Shown here: positions 24,391-37,208 of the stretch, piece after piece
How the letters are laid out: the number at the start of each line of letters is the position of its first letter
How positions within the stretch are numbered: position 1 is the first letter of the stretch
Assembly (NCBI GenBank): GCA_013397435.1
Contig: VZRG01000006.1
Coordinates: 124,001-188,000, forward strand
Direction: 5' to 3'
Origin: Erythrocercus mccallii
Taxonomy: Eukaryota > Chordata > Aves > Passeriformes > Dicruridae
Length of the DNA stretch: 64,000 nt
The notes under the pieces: generated by a model
What the model saw: the letters and a program-made list of their open reading frames with translations, nothing else
Database searches by the model: none
What the model was told of the DNA's origin: nothing
Translations under genes and position numbers: made by a program

Positions 24391-27300
24391 GTGATCTGCA
24401 TGATCTTCCCTTGTCAAACAATTAAAACATCCCTTTCTCTTGCTTTTAGTTAACTTACTGACTATGTTTCAGGAAATAGAATTATTCTGTTTTACAAAAT
24501 CTAAGTATTCAAATTTATGAAGGTAGTGAAAGTGAGCAGGTACTTGGAATGCAAATATTCTCCTTGATTGTTCAGATAGAAAACTGAAATATTTGCTTAG
24601 CTCTAAAATGAATTAACAGCAATTGGATAGTTTGCCTTCTGCTATTTATATTAAACGTTTCTGACAGATGAATGAAAATTGAAGAAAAATCATATGCTTT
24701 ATTTTAAATTAATAGTCAATGGAAAAGCAGCCAATTTAATAAAAATTCTAATCTGAGTCAATTTTTTTCTCAACTTCTTTCTAAATAAAACTAAAAAAGG
24801 TATCCTCAAAATTTTACTTTATATATTTTTACAAAAAAGGGATAAGTATTTCTTAAAATGTGCTACAGAATATTCAGAAAGAATGAAAATTCAATTTCAA
24901 TCATCACAGAATGGAAAGAACTTTTACATCTAAAATTTTTCTATGTCCAATGTTACTGTTTTTTTCAAAATATGCCTAAATAGTTGGTTTTAGTTCTACC
25001 TTGTCTTTGTAATGCTTAGTAACCATAAATAAATTAAAAGTCCAAATATTTCTCATAATATAATACATTTAACAATCTTTCTGGAAAGACTGAAAAATCA
25101 TTAAAACTTTATGGACAATGAAATTAATTTGGAATGCACAGATGCATAAAAATGCAAAAGGAATAAACCAAATGTTCTAAATCTCTGTATATAAGATGTT
25201 AGTAAAAATATTGTTACCCTAACTATGTGCTCCAATGACACTGAATAAATACATTAACTGACCATGAAAGTAAAGCTGAATCTACTAGACTTTTTGTGGA
25301 ATAAGATTTTTGCTTAATGGCTATCGACAATTTTATGCCTTGTAAATAAATAAATCAATGTCATTTTTTAGCTGTGTGAAGCTGAATATTAAAGCAAAAT
25401 ATGAATTATGTGAAAATCAAAGCCTACTGCCCGTGCTGGATAATGAAGCATAGGCACAGTACAAAACAAAAGGTAATAGGATTCAACACGTTTGTTGCCT
25501 GGCTCAGAGGTGCAGCTCCATGTGTGCCACCTGCAGAAATCACTGACAGTCTCCCCCATGCAGGCCCTGACACACTGGCTCTGAGCAGACCTGTGCACCC
25601 CAGCGCACCCAGTGTCTGCTGTCACTGTCATGCCAGGCCATGCCCTGTCTTTGGATACCTGCTGCACCTGAGAGCATCTGACCTAGCACTAGCTCTTAGG
25701 GAAATGACTGGAATAACTGAATAGCTTGTTCTTACTGGATTGTGTTGGACATGCTTATGACAGCCATTTGCAGGAGCTAAATGAAGTTCGGCTGCTGAAC
25801 TTCATCTAGTCCAGCTCTGGTTTTAATCTCATCATGTTACAAATTGAGTTGCTTTATGTCAGGGGTTCAATGGAAAGGTGATGTCAGAACTTCACATTTC
25901 ATATACTGTTAGGCAGAAGCTAAGGTGAAAGCAGACACCTGCCCTCACAGGGTTTACTCACTCCAGGTCACTGAATGAATGACAGGTAAAACTTACACCC
26001 CTCTCATTTGCAATCCAACTGATTGGGGAATATTTTCCAGCAGTGCACGTTCAGTTCTGCCATCTCAGACTTCTGAGCCGTTTTATGCTTTGTGCATCTT
26101 CACAAAGCCAGTGGAGTTACTCTAGGGATTCTCAAAATCATCTCTGTACATGAGATTGAGAAGGAGAAAAGAAATATGAAATGTAAAATATACAATGTGA
26201 AATGAGAAGTAGGTCTCCTCTCATTGATTGTTTTCTATTCATAGAATCCTGCTCCTGGTTTATGATATACTTCAACAACAACCAGAAGATTCGATTTTTG
26301 CCTGTGATATTCAGTAATCATCAGTAATCCTGTCATGAAAAGTGCTTATTATGATATCTTTTGCCTGCAAGCTGGTGGGACTCTTCACCCAGTTTGGCTT
26401 TACTTGTCCCTTTGCTTATAATTAATGATTAGCACACTGTAGACCACTAAATAAGTGCAAGACTTCAATATACAGTTTGGATCTCATTATATTACCACTG
26501 GACAGATTGTACCCTACAAAGCAAAAAGAGTAAGTGCTGGTTTTACAGATAATTGAACTCAACGTCATCATGACTAATTCATATAAGTTGCTGCAGAAAG
26601 CAGTTAAATAGTGTAGTAATGTGAAGGATATGATTTATGACAAACTTTAATTCTAGTTGAAAATGTCCTAATTCTGAACAAAATTCTAGAATTATCTGTG
26701 TCTTTCCAGTTCCAATCTCAAGTCACTCTTTCCAAGCAACAGGCTTGCTCCCAGATGTCTGTTGAGGTGGAAACCTATTGTCTATCTCACCTTTGAATAG
26801 CCAAATCACAGAAATTTTCTCTATTATTTGAGATTTCACCACAGGCAGCAGCTGACTCCACTCCTTGTCATTTTTTGATGCAAGGCAACCCCTTGGATCA
26901 AGGCAAATCTCAGGTATTTATATCACAAAAGAGGGGAAAAAATGAAGACAGAAGAAAATTGCTTTACAATTGAATTTTATTTTTCCCTTGGAAATCCTGG
27001 AAATCTCATCTTTGATCTACTTGTTGCCCTGGAACCTGGACAGAGCATAGGAGAAATTCTTCAAGTACTCAGTTTAATTCTCAGATGTTGGCCATACACT
27101 GCCTGGTGTAATCTGGCACATCATTTCTCAGCCTAGATAAATTGTATTGAGGTTATGGTACAGCAGCTGACTTCATAAAAGCTGAAACTGAAATGTGCAA
27201 TTACATGACACAGATTGATACAAGCTTAACATTCCTTACCTGACACTGTTTTAAAAGGGGACTTAGTTGTGCCAAGGTGATTAATATATTAATCAGGGAC

Positions 27301-29342
27301 TTCAGAACTTAGAGAGCTGTCTAATTAAAACAGCAAATTCCATCCGTCCAGACAAAAGGCAGATACATGCAGAACTGAGAGCAAAACTAGTCAATCTTAA
27401 GCAGACCAGATGTTGCCATCAATCCAATCAAGCAGGCTGATTGAATTGCTCAAATTTAATAGGTGAAATACTGTGGTAGATGTACTTGCCCAAAGCATGT
27501 ACACCCTGAATAATACTATTGTTCTTTACCAGTTTTCTATTGCAGTCACTAAAAGGCTATTCTGAATTTTATTTAGTTTAAACAAGAACTTCTTTTTAAA
27601 GGTTGCTATTGTGGAAACTGTTTTCTCTTTACAATTTTCTAAAAGAAACAAGACAATGAACAGATTACAAATTCAGATAGCTGTAAAATATTTTTGTACT
27701 GGATATCTTCTATTCTTTCCAGCTACTTCTTCCCATTTTAATGATATGTAAGTTTTATTCCTGTCCTGCCTGGAGACTTTTGGAAGACTCTTGCAAGTCA
27801 TAACAAATGACACTTCAAACAAATCACCATTATTAAAAGTTTGCTGGGAAGGAAGCAAGTACAGAGAAGACAAAGGAGAAAAATAGTTTTTCAGTGGATT
27901 CTTTATCTCCAAGTATTTCGTAATTACCACTAACAATATTTGTTTCTCTATGACTCTATGCACATACATTTTTCAGTGTTACTTTGAACCTAATGAAATC
28001 TGTTAATCTTTTCTCTTGTGATTTGTTTTTAAAACTCTGGAACATATTTGCAATGCTTGTGCAATTATATTGTTCAAATCTGTTGAAATCTGGCTTTAGG
28101 AAATGACATCTGATTGTTCAAACACCATTGCCAAATCACAGAGCCTGGATCCTAAAACTGTGTTTGCTACTTTGGATCACTCTTCCCTTTAGGCATGAAG
28201 TATTACCTCAGACTGCCATAAATTTACTGAATGCAAACTGAAGATGTAATCACTGATAGTTATGATTTATAACATGAGATAAGGCCATATTTTTTGTGAA
28301 GTCTCAAGGCAGCTGGTAAATGTTCACCTGTATTTATTCGTATGCCCAAGTCTACATTGCCTGGAACTGTGTAGAGAGCATGGAGATCAGTTATCTACCA
28401 GCCCCTAACACATATCATCCTTTGAAATGTGTTGTCACAGGTACCATTTGCCACTAAACACTGCTCTTTGCAACTCAAATATCCATCCAAAAATTATGTT
28501 GAAGTTATCCATATGCAAAGCTTTGCAGCTCACACTTGGTTCCTTCTCCATGATCACTGGAGGTGTCTACAAGTATTTTGCTGTTTCCTGTTGCAGATAA
28601 ATGATTTTAGTAGTTTTTATTTTAAAAACTTAAATGCTGCACCAGAGTGATATTTATTTCCTTATTTTAGGTATAATCTGATACAACTTGGAAATGTGAT
28701 TTCTTTTAGCTCTTTTAGAAGAGACATTTTATGAGAAGTTTTACAAGGAAAAAATACAAGAGAAAATTGCAGTGAGGGGTGGCTATGTTGGAGTTCTGTT
28801 TCTGAAGGCTCTGGAAACCAACCTAACTGACAAAATGGCACAACTTGTTGATGAAAAATATCTGCCATACATGTCTCTCACATTTTCTCCATAGGGGCCT
28901 AGTTAGGACAAAGGGCAAATAAAAACCAGCTTGTGCAGCTCTAGGAAGACTTCAAGTGCAAGTTTTGAAAAGATGTGGGAGTTTTGGGACAGAAGGTCTG
29001 CACTGACACACTCTGTTCTGAATCATAGCACACTAATTTGTAACTACTGAGTTCGGTGGCTCATCTTCCAGGTATGCAAAGAAAATTCTGAAGAGTAGAT
29101 GTGGATACAGACCAATAATCCATCACTATGTGTGACACTGAGATGTTTCAAAACAAAACAAATTTCAAAACAAAAATCACCCCCCATCACATTTTGAAAT
29201 AACATATAGAGCTAGAAGACAACTTCTTAAACCACTAATTTTGAAGCATGTTTGTCTGTGAATTTCTCCAAAATGTTTGTAAATTGATGGAAGAAGCCAG
29301 GAACTGTTTGTCATGTTCCTGCTTGGGATTTCCTGGACTGAA

Positions 29343-29383
<41 letters not shown>

Positions 29384-29917
29384 TACACACACACACACGT
29401 TGCACAGCTGCCTTCTGTGTGAGAGTGAGCCAGATGTGCTCTAGATATGTTGAACTCACAGTGTAGAAGCAGATTGATAAATTCTGTACAAATAGCCTAA
29501 ATCTTGTTCTCTTATTTAAAGATCCTTTCCAGGGGAGAGGGGCTATCATGCCTTATAGTCCCACCCAGGAATCAGGACTTCACCCAACCATCACTTTACT
29601 CTAGATCTTCTCTGGCAAGAAGATTGTTCTGCTGCTGTTCTGAGCCAGACCAGCAGCTGTATCTCTAACACTGATCAAGCTGAGCATGGAGTAAAGATTT
29701 CCCAAGCTTTCTTTTTTTAGGCATATTGGTAATGTGGCAGATGTTGGAGGATTATCTCTACATGATGAAAGAGGCAGGAATACCTGCCCACAGTTTACCA
29801 GTTTGCATGTTTGGATTCCTCTGCAAAAATGATTAATGTGGACTCCTGTGATTAGACTGAATTATAATACTGGAATGCTCACTTTTCTCCCATTTTACCT
29901 TCTGAAGTGAATACATC
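24391..29917. other. AT-rich noncoding stretch
   Basis: No gene recognised. 24470-25400 is notably AT-rich, while 25480-25690 is a GC-richer patch with open frames on both strands (107 codons plus, 92 codons minus) whose peptides show no domain. A short inverted repeat lies at 25781-25805 (9-bp arms ATGAAGTTC/GAACTTCAT). The (AC)n microsatellite at 29345-29398 is listed separately. Confidence 0.5.
29345..29398 (+). repeat. (AC)n microsatellite
   Basis: (AC)18 at 29345-29380, an AGAT interruption, then (AC)7 at 29385-29398. Likely length-polymorphic. The open frames on both strands through it are dinucleotide-repeat artefacts. Confidence 0.98.
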
Positions 29918-29947
29918 TTTTTTTTTAATTATTTTTTTTTTTTATTT
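29918..29947 (+). repeat. Poly-T tract at edge of LTR-like repeat
   Basis: T-rich tract (about 30 bp) directly abutting the LTR-like repeat that begins at 29951. Together with TTTCAG at 29945-29950 it resembles a 3' splice site, but no exon follows that can be supported. Confidence 0.8.
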
Positions 29948-29950
29948 CAG

Positions 29951-30529
29951 TGTGTCTTGGTTTGGAAATGTATGTCTGCTAGGGAAGGCAAAAGCCTCCC
30001 TTGAAACAGAAAATGTAAACCCCCTCCCTTCGAATTATTATAATTTTGAAATTAAGGAGCTCTCAGGCAAAGACATGGGAATAGTAATCACAGTTCTGTA
30101 CTAGGATAATTAAAATAAAAATGTAGTAGTACAAAAAAAGCAAACAAGCAAAAATAAAAAACCTGACACCCTGTTGGTCAAGGTGTTGGTAGCAGTCTCA
30201 TCATCTGGAGTGGCAGATGTGGTTCTGTTGCACCAAAGATGATCCTGTAGAAGGGAGTAGTTTTCCTCTGAAGGTCCAGTGGTGGTGAGAGGGGTCCAGT
30301 CATTCTCTGGGAATCCAGTGGAAACAGGCTTTCCTGGTTTTCTAAATATCAGATTTTTATCCAGACAGGAGTGCTTGGCTCCTCCCACTGGGTGGAGAAT
30401 CTCACAATGGGATGATGTAATTTTATCAGTCATGCAGTGAGACTCAATAGCCCATTAACAGCAGATATCCCCTGGAGGGAGGATGCGCTGTGGAAGAAAT
30501 ATAGAACATTATCCCACCTGGTTTTAACA
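29951..30529 (-). mobile_element. LTR-like interspersed repeat (probable songbird ERV LTR, degraded)
   Basis: About 580 bp that I recognise as a repeat common in songbird assemblies, of endogenous-retrovirus LTR type. It is bounded by TG (TGTGTCTTGG at 29951) and CA (TTTTAACA ending at 30529). On the minus strand the start is TGTTAAAACCAGG and a TATA-like GGATAAAAATC lies at about 30353-30363, so minus orientation is preferred but not certain. No matching target-site duplication was found at either possible left edge, and no internal gag or pol sequence is visible beside it. The 107-codon minus-strand frame at 30110-30433 lies inside the repeat and is not a gene. Confidence 0.5.
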
Positions 30530-33320
30530 GATGGTAAAAGAATACATACTTTTGGTGACATTTTGCTTTGCAAAGTAAGGCACAGTGGCTAAATAATTTG
30601 AAATCTTTTAACACAATAATTTGAATAACAGAATAGTTTGAAATCCTTTAACAGACTTTGTCAAAGCAGAGGATTCCACAAAATAATTTGAAGAGAGTTT
30701 ATTAAGAAGATAAGTGGAAACTATGGAATAGAACTGTATTGTTCACAAAAGATATCATCAGGTATTCATTTTACAAAAAGCAACCAGGAAATGATTAGTT
30801 ATATTGTGACAACTTTGCTATAATAATTATAGTTAATCTGGTAAGTATCTACTTCAAAAGACATGGGAGTAAGTTTAGAGATCTCACTGTAAAAAGAAGT
30901 GACAGGCTTTGAACTCAATTTGTGTAAGTTTTGGAGAACGTGGATCAATAAATGATAATCTTATTATAAATCATTGTTTAATCAGTACTTTGGCTCTGAA
31001 GAAGTAGCTCAATCCCAAAATCAACACATGAAAGAAAAAAAATAGAGTTTAAGCAACTAGGGGAATATATTGTCCATTTAAAATCTATATGGATAAAATT
31101 AATGATTTATAATGAACCATAAAAATCTTTGGTTGGAATATTAACTAAAGGAATACAGGTTTAAATTGGGTATTATTCCAGAACCTATTATAACAAAGAA
31201 TATGCCAGTGATTTGTAAGAGGTCATAAACATGTTTTCAGAATTCTTAAGGACATCTTACATAGTAATCAGTATGGATTTGGAATATTTTTATTCTTTCT
31301 TGATTTGGGATATTTTGGGGGCTTAAAGCTAAAATGCCTTCTGTATCTGGGACTTAGACCTCCAAATACCTCTCATGAATCCTGTTGATAGCTGAAAGAT
31401 CATACACAGCTATTGACACACCTTAGATGTAAGAATCAGATTTGGGTAGACTCAAATATTTTTTGAGGGATGATTTTTTTAATATTGACTCTACAGAAAA
31501 TCTGGATTCCAGCTTTTTTTGCTCTTGATATCACTTGAGGTGGGTGTCTAAACTGGCATCAACTTCCCTCCCCAAGTGGCCTAAATATACATAAGAACTT
31601 ATCTGTAGCTATGTCTAAGATGTCGTATTTTCTCTTAGCTATTCTGCGGGCTTTTAGAATAATTGATTTTCATTATATGTTAGGTTTATTTTCTAGGTTA
31701 TAGCAAGTGGTTAGAACAAAACCTTTATGGGCAGTCTACCTTGTAATAACCAGTGATTGCAGAATGAGGCACTGGAGATGTTCAAGAAGAGTCAAAAGGA
31801 TTTGAGATAACTGGTGATTTTGTACATAATTTTTAGTCTTGATTGTTCAAAGTTCTTCAATGCCTGTATAGGAACTGCAGTATAAATGACTTTGCTTTCA
31901 AAGGAATGGATACAACAACCTTGGAATCTCCTTCAAGATTTTTTTTTTTGTGTGAGATCCCAATTTTTATCTAGGTGTGTGTATCTCTGACAACTCTTAT
32001 GAGAACTTCTTTGGCCCACTATCTCTGACCACAGAGATGCCTTCCTTCAGTCAGAAAAATTCTATCAGATCCAATGAGCCTCACATCAAACCAGCAAAAC
32101 TCATCTGTTTGTCTCCCTCTTCCTACAATACTAACAATAAATAGCATTTTGTCTCTCCTCTCAGAGCTCAATAGGGACTGTGAATATAAGAATGAGCTTC
32201 CCACTGAACCACGAGAAGGTAAGAAACTTTGTGAGCAATTCCCCTGCCTATGTTCCCTGGCCCTTCCCAACCATACAGCACCCGAAAATGAAGGTGACTA
32301 GTGCAGCATAGCCACGGTATATCTAGTGATTACATTTCTGCTAGGATGGCTCTATTTCTCCTTTAGAACCCAAAGGAATTGCTGTGACATAAATTGCTAT
32401 GTACAACACTGAGGAACTTCTCCACACTGATCAATCTAAGGGCAATTTATGTGCAAGAACCATGAAATGAAGCTAAGTTACTCTGGCACCTAATAAGGGA
32501 GTGAGACGACATTTTTTTTTCTCTGATTGAAAGCCCACACTGGTTTAATTATAAAGCATTGCACCAAACCCATCTTAATTTCATACATTTTAGGGTTGAC
32601 CATAATGGGGACTCTTGTTCTTAGTTGAATTAAATTTTTAGCTTGCTTTTTCATTCTGCGCCCCTTGCAAAGACCTTAACAACCAATCTGCCAGCACAAA
32701 CATCACTCCTGGTTACCTCTTAAAAAGCATAGCAGAAAACAGCCCACTTCTCCCTGATCAGTGGGGAGGGCTGATGTTATTAACCAAAAGGGAGAGTAAA
32801 GGATTTAAATTGTTTGTTATCTAATGTCAATGTCTAAATCTTGGATGCTAATGGCACGTAATTTGCTAATATGCATCGATGTCATCATATATGTTGCTGC
32901 TTCTCCTAAAAAAATTTCAAATGCAGAAACTAGGGTTGGCCTTCAGAGGAAGGTCCTAAATTATTCAGGTAGTTTACTGTTCTGCCAATTAACTTGGTAT
33001 TTTCAGAAGTCCTTGCATAAATGGGTATATAAACCACTCCCCACCAATAATCGGTTTTCTTCCACTACCCATGACAACACCACTCAATGAATCTCCTTGC
33101 TTCTTTTGTCTGCAGAATGTCAATCCCTGACAAGCTTTCAGTATCCTCCCAGCAATTTCACAGTGCTGACAGCCCTCTTCTGATGTACAGCATGGGACAC
33201 CGAATGAATCAAAACAATTGGGGAGAGCGACAATGACATCAGGGAGATACACTTTGGACAGCCTAACTGAGGTGATACACTTTAGTCATCAGGATAGCAA
33301 CATGATTTTTGACAGGAATC

Positions 33321-33364
33321 TTTTATATTTACTATATTACTATATATTTACTATATTTACTATT
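33321..33364 (+). repeat. (TTTACTATA)n-like AT repeat
   Basis: Degenerate short array of TTTACTATA units. Confidence 0.75.
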
Positions 33365-34990
33365 TGAAGTGTGGAATGGTGCAGATTAAGGATGGACCAC
33401 TCATCTCTAATAATTAATCTCCTAATTTAAAAGTAAAAATATTTAAAAATACTTTACTCATAACAGCATTTGTTTTTAATCTATTTTTTTAAAAAATTTT
33501 TTTTTAAGTGTGTTTTCATAGTTCTCATTATTGGAAAGTACCTGGCTTCTCAACAGCAATATTGACTCAATTTTTATTCCCTTATAAAGTTGCTAACATT
33601 TCATCTAGAAACAGTTTAGAAAGGAAGTAAATCTTCCACTGGATTTTTAGATTGGTTTACTTACACAATTAAAAATAAATGAAAACATTTAGAGTCCACT
33701 TTGAAGTCTGCTCTCAATAAAATGCACAGGGATTCATGCTGGAAACTTCTATTAATACTTAATTATGGAAGTTATTAAGTATTTCTTCTCCAGGCGCTAA
33801 CAAGAGAATTTCCTGCTCATTTGTAAAACAGGTGGAAAATGAATGATCCTATTCTCTGTTATGCTCCTGGAAATGTGCATTAGGTGCGGTTATGAACATT
33901 ATGAAGGAAATTTAAAAAAATCTGTTTTCAGAGGATTCTGTGGAAAGGTAGTAAAGTTAGAAAATCAATGGACATGGCACTGTAGATCAAAAAATTACCT
34001 TGGTTGATGTTTGTGTTGCAGCTGGTATCATCTTTGATAAATGACTCTTGTAAATCCATGGGAATGTTGTACCATCCCATCTGAGATAAAAAAGTTTAAG
34101 TGCTTCTGATGAACTTTCTAAATGCCAGCCAACAGATGCACTTGGGGGCTATTAAGTTTTGTACACTTACAAATGGCAAAACATAAACACAAATGAAATA
34201 TGGGAAACAAACTAGTAGAACTCCTGATGAGAGGAGCACCAGCCTCCACTGCCTGCTAAAGGAAGACATATGTCTGAAATATCATTAATCAGAGCTAGCT
34301 TAAGTAAATTGTATATGAAACATCAGAGGAATTTTTAAAGTGATTTTGTGTATTGTTTGCACATTTAGAGGAATGATTTGTGTACAACTGTTCAGCAAGT
34401 CCATTTTCTTACAGGTTTTCAAGCACCTGAATTAGTTTTTATTAACTTATTCATGCAGAAGTTTATTAATTTTACCAAACCAGAAGGGCATACGTGCTAT
34501 GCTGTGTTGATCCTATGACCTGCATTCCCTGATGATTCAGACTGTATCATGTCCCTGTCCTGGGTAGATCAATATTGATGTGGGAAAGAATAGAAGGTAA
34601 TGTGGGCATTTGCTTCTCCATAGATTGGTTCATGTTTTCAGACTCTGATAAATCAGAATGACACTTGACATCTTTCTTCTGTACTTATACATTTGGCTAT
34701 GGACAAAATACCACTGCTAGAAAATATCTATAAATGGATATAAATGTAGTGTAAATTGGTGGACGCATATTTTAAATCCTCCACTGTTCACTGGGGATTT
34801 ACATTTGCCCTATGTTCACATTATAGTTGAACTCTTTAAGACTGACTGCCTGCAATATACTAGAAGAGATAAAAAGGAAGTATCATACTTACCCATAAAA
34901 TCCTACAAGCTGAAAAATTCAGAACTGCAATTAATTGTTTTCATCCAGTAAGAACCAGCTTGCAGAGAAAGAAAAGGACAGTTTGGTAGG

Positions 34991-35040
34991 TCTTTAATAA
35001 ATACAATTCATTAATAAATACAATTCTTTAATGAATACAA
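34991..35040 (+). repeat. Three-copy 16-17-bp tandem array
   Basis: Three successive units of the form TCTTTAATAAATACAA (34991-35006, 35007-35023, 35024-35040) with one to three differences between copies. Confidence 0.85.
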
Positions 35041-36672
35041 ATTTCTCTCTTAGGGAGGAACTAGAATAATACGAATGTAAATAACTTCCATGGAAATAAA
35101 TTAGGATTTCAAAGACTCTGAGATACTTTGGAATAAATATGGTCAGTGTAGTTGTTTAGGCATGCTGAAAAATGCAAACTTTTCTGCAACATTAAGATAT
35201 ACAGACAAAAAAAAGAAATCAAATCATTTTAAAATCACTTTTTTACTAATCTTCCCAGCAGGAGACAGCACATGTATGATACTGATTCTCCTGATAGAGC
35301 TATCACAGAAGCAATTTGCCTTTGTCTTTTATGGACTCTCCCTATCTTGTTGGAAATACTCCAGTTCTTTAATATTTTATACTTTTGCAATGAGTATTTA
35401 TATTACTTAATAAATATGGAAAACAGAATCTATTTTTCTGAAGATTCTACTCTTTCTCTTCATGCCTTAGAGATTTCCCTGTTTCCTTGCAAATTGCAGC
35501 AGCACTGAAAATACCCATTCATATTACAACCCTTGCATACAGACTTTCTGTGAGCAAGAACTCTTAAATCAAAATTTTAGTTTGGAAAGCTTTCAGGATT
35601 TTCCATTTCAGAATCACAAAGAGCCTTCACTTCTCACCTAGGCAGTAACAAAAGATTTAAAAGAATAAAGTATTTTAATACACTGAGGAGCTTAAAGCTC
35701 TGTAATCACAACATGCTTCCCCTTTTCTACAGCATTACTTGCTGTACAGCTTTACTTGCATTTATTTGAATCTCATTTCAACCTTATAAATGGAGATGGT
35801 CAACACACATACACACATGGTGGTGCCACGACATGAAGATATCATGGTTAAGGATTTCTGTTAGGAAAGCTTGAGGATGAACTAGGATCACAGATCTGGT
35901 AGAGAGATGAAGAAATACAAATTTTTAAAGAAAAATGAAACTTCTAGTGAGGCCATAGTGCTTGGGTTTTGGTCATATATGAAAGATTTGTTTTTATTAA
36001 AGAACATAAGCCAGACACTGAGTCTGAAGTATATTGCATGGGAAAGTCAAGTCCAAATCAATATAGCAGAGTAAACCTACTCAAAATTCCCCGCACACTG
36101 AAAGAAACGATGGCTGTGCAGCCAAACAGAGGAGAATGTATTTCAGATTCTTACCTGTAAAACATGAGGCAAAGGCACATCTTTAGTTAAGCATGGACAC
36201 AAACTCCTAAATTGAAAAATCTTGTGCTCAGGCACAGAATAGTTAATGTAATTTTTTATCTCATTTTCTGCTTATATGTTCATCTTGCTTTGAATTTCAA
36301 GCTCTAACAGTTCCTTCTTCTCAATACCTAGAATTCACTTGAATTTGATTAGTTTCACATAAGTTATATGTCAACACGAATCTGTCTTGTATTTGTTGCA
36401 AGGGCTGATGGTATTGGTCTACGTTCCAAGTAGGCAGTGAGACCCCCTGGTTACCTGGTACCTGACACATCCTTTGTGCCCTCTTCACTTCAGCAAGTTT
36501 TTCATCATGATCTTGTAAAAACAAAGGATGGCTCAGCACAATAAATCAAAGCAAATCAGGAGTTATAGCTCATCTTCACCCAATTGCAATGGCAATGAAA
36601 GCTAAAATGCTGCAGTGAAACAGCTCTGCTGTGTCTGAATGCAGCACTGCAAAGCAAATAAATGTCATGGAG

Positions 36673-36675
<3 letters not shown>

Positions 36676-36727
<52 letters not shown>
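36676..36727 (+). repeat. (GT)26 microsatellite
   Basis: Uninterrupted GT dinucleotide repeat of about 26 units. It is the opposite orientation of the (AC)n tract about 7.3 kb upstream. Probably highly polymorphic. Confidence 0.98.
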
Positions 36728-36730
<3 letters not shown>

Positions 36731-37150
36731 GTGTCATCTGATTGTCTAGCCTTTTCGCTGACTCTGGACAGCAGTAGTCCTAAAAGCATAAGAACAGGGT
36801 AAATAACCCCTAGCCACTAATAATTTGTACCTCAGGGATTGCCAGGTGCCTTTGTATTTCATAGTTCTCAGTGGATTTCTTCACTTTTTTCTGGTGGTAT
36901 TCTGAGCATGTGAAAATATTTAGTAGCCAACAACATCCTTGTTGAAAAAAACCTCAAAATAACATCCATTATATGAAGAAAAAGGGAGCAGTCTAATACT
37001 GCAGCAGGAGGATTACTGCACTTACGGATAACACTGGTTGCTAAAGCTGGGCTAGGTGAACATGAATGACTACCCCTTTTGGGAATTCTCAGCTCTGTCT
37101 ACTTTCTAGGTCTTAAGCAGCAAATCCAATGTGAATTTTTTCTCTAGCAC

Positions 37151-37208
37151 AAAAAAAAAAAAAAAAAAAAAGGAAAAGAAAAAAAGAAAAGAAAAGAAAA
37201 AAAGAAAA
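37151..37208 (+). repeat. Poly-A / (GAAAA)n low-complexity tract
   Basis: A run of 21 A followed by A-rich GAAAA-type repeats. No retroposon body with clear ends was seen upstream. Confidence 0.9.

Larger units (their letters stand above)
30530..36675. other. AT-rich noncoding stretch with small repeats
   Basis: No gene recognised. A spaced duplication lies at 30592-30654: two 23-bp copies of an AATAATTTGAAATC-type unit about 40 bp apart, with related AAATAATTTGAA again near 30681. A TTTACTATA-type AT repeat lies at 33321-33364, and a three-copy 16-17-bp array at 34991-35040. An isolated TATATAAA (33026-33033) is not supported as a promoter. Confidence 0.5.

Noticed and set aside
23528..24394. 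Three plus-strand frames (110, 89, 60 codons)
   Set aside because: They are antisense to the CR1 reverse transcriptase remnant on the minus strand.
29177..29549. Frames on both strands with Cys-Val or Thr-His dipeptide runs
   Set aside because: Translation of the (AC)n microsatellite, not a protein repeat.
29918..29950. Poly-T plus TTTCAG as a real splice acceptor
   Set aside because: The sequence is acceptor-like, but what follows is the LTR-like repeat with no supportable exon. Kept only as a finding to test.
30110..30433. 107-codon minus-strand frame
   Set aside because: Lies inside the LTR-like repeat at 29951-30529 and has no recognisable domain.
33026..33033. TATATAAA as a host promoter
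   Set aside because: An isolated AT-rich match in AT-rich DNA, with no downstream exon, CpG island or LTR structure.
37151..37208. Poly-A tract as the tail of a processed pseudogene
   Set aside because: No mRNA-like body, polyadenylation signal or target-site duplication could be seen upstream.
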